Of a DNA stretch of 28,961 bases, positions 28,934 to 28,961 are shown piece by piece. Each line of letters starts with the position of its first letter. Position 1 is the stretch's first letter. Under the pieces are notes generated by a model. The model was not told where the DNA came from, did no database searches, and saw nothing but the letters and a program-made list of their open reading frames with translations. This DNA comes from Hypsibius dujardini (taxonomy: Eukaryota > Tardigrada > Eutardigrada > Parachela > Hypsibiidae): positions 1 through 28,961 of the forward strand of contig LRSR01001947.1 in NCBI GenBank assembly GCA_001579985.1, given 5' to 3'. A program made the translations under genes and the position numbers.

Positions 28934-28961
28934 ATTAGACCTTATACCTACGTTGATGGGA

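Noticed and set aside
1-28961. tRNA, rRNA or CRISPR features
   Set aside because: A few GGTTCGA-like boxes (near 18097 and 13160) were inspected by eye, but no cloverleaf or matching A box was seen; the tandem repeats lack the alternating repeat-spacer form of CRISPR.

Overview
This is a window of animal nuclear DNA. Every recognisable gene is split by short introns with GT..AG borders (many donors read GTAAGT or GTAAG), there are no operons with ribosome binding sites, and the families are metazoan: a vitellogenic-type serine carboxypeptidase, DNLZ, an FKBP-like TPR protein, a FUT8-like fucosyltransferase, a polyamine oxidase and three rhodopsin-type GPCRs. The introns, simple repeats and lineage-specific GPCR paralogues would fit a small invertebrate such as an ecdysozoan, perhaps a tardigrade. 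That placement is an inference and nothing in the sequence proves it.

Layout. 1-606: the first coding exon of a CPVL-like carboxypeptidase on the minus strand, running off the left edge through an intron that carries a (GTGTCT)n repeat. 1991-4749: DNLZ (two exons) and an FKBPL-like gene (three exons) in series on the plus strand, with the DNLZ stop overlapping the FKBPL start region. 5721-8088: a divergent FUT8-like gene in four exons. It has two single-base frame breaks, no SH3 domain and no HxRR motif. 8381-11404: a seven-exon flavin polyamine oxidase on the minus strand, with a signal peptide and a hydrophobic C-terminal tail; all phases agree and give 555 residues. 11405-16000: a transposon graveyard with a MITE copy, inverted tandem arrays, a 148-bp TIR element, a solo LTR with target-site duplication, and an orphan coding-like stretch. 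16007-17601, 19923-22549 and 24351-25875 (minus): three GPCR genes. Each has an intron exactly after the Pro codon of the TM7 (N/T)P motif. I could place the small terminal exon of each. 25876-28961: no gene recognised; two further TIR elements.

The genes do not form one pathway. DNLZ (chaperone of mitochondrial Hsp70) and FKBPL (Hsp90-type co-chaperone) are both chaperone partners and lie head to tail, which makes their overlap of interest. GPCR2 and GPCR3 are close paralogues in tail-to-tail orientation; GPCR1 is a more distant relative. Exon borders were read by eye from consensus splice sites, phase agreement and protein family knowledge; no alignment or transcript data were available.
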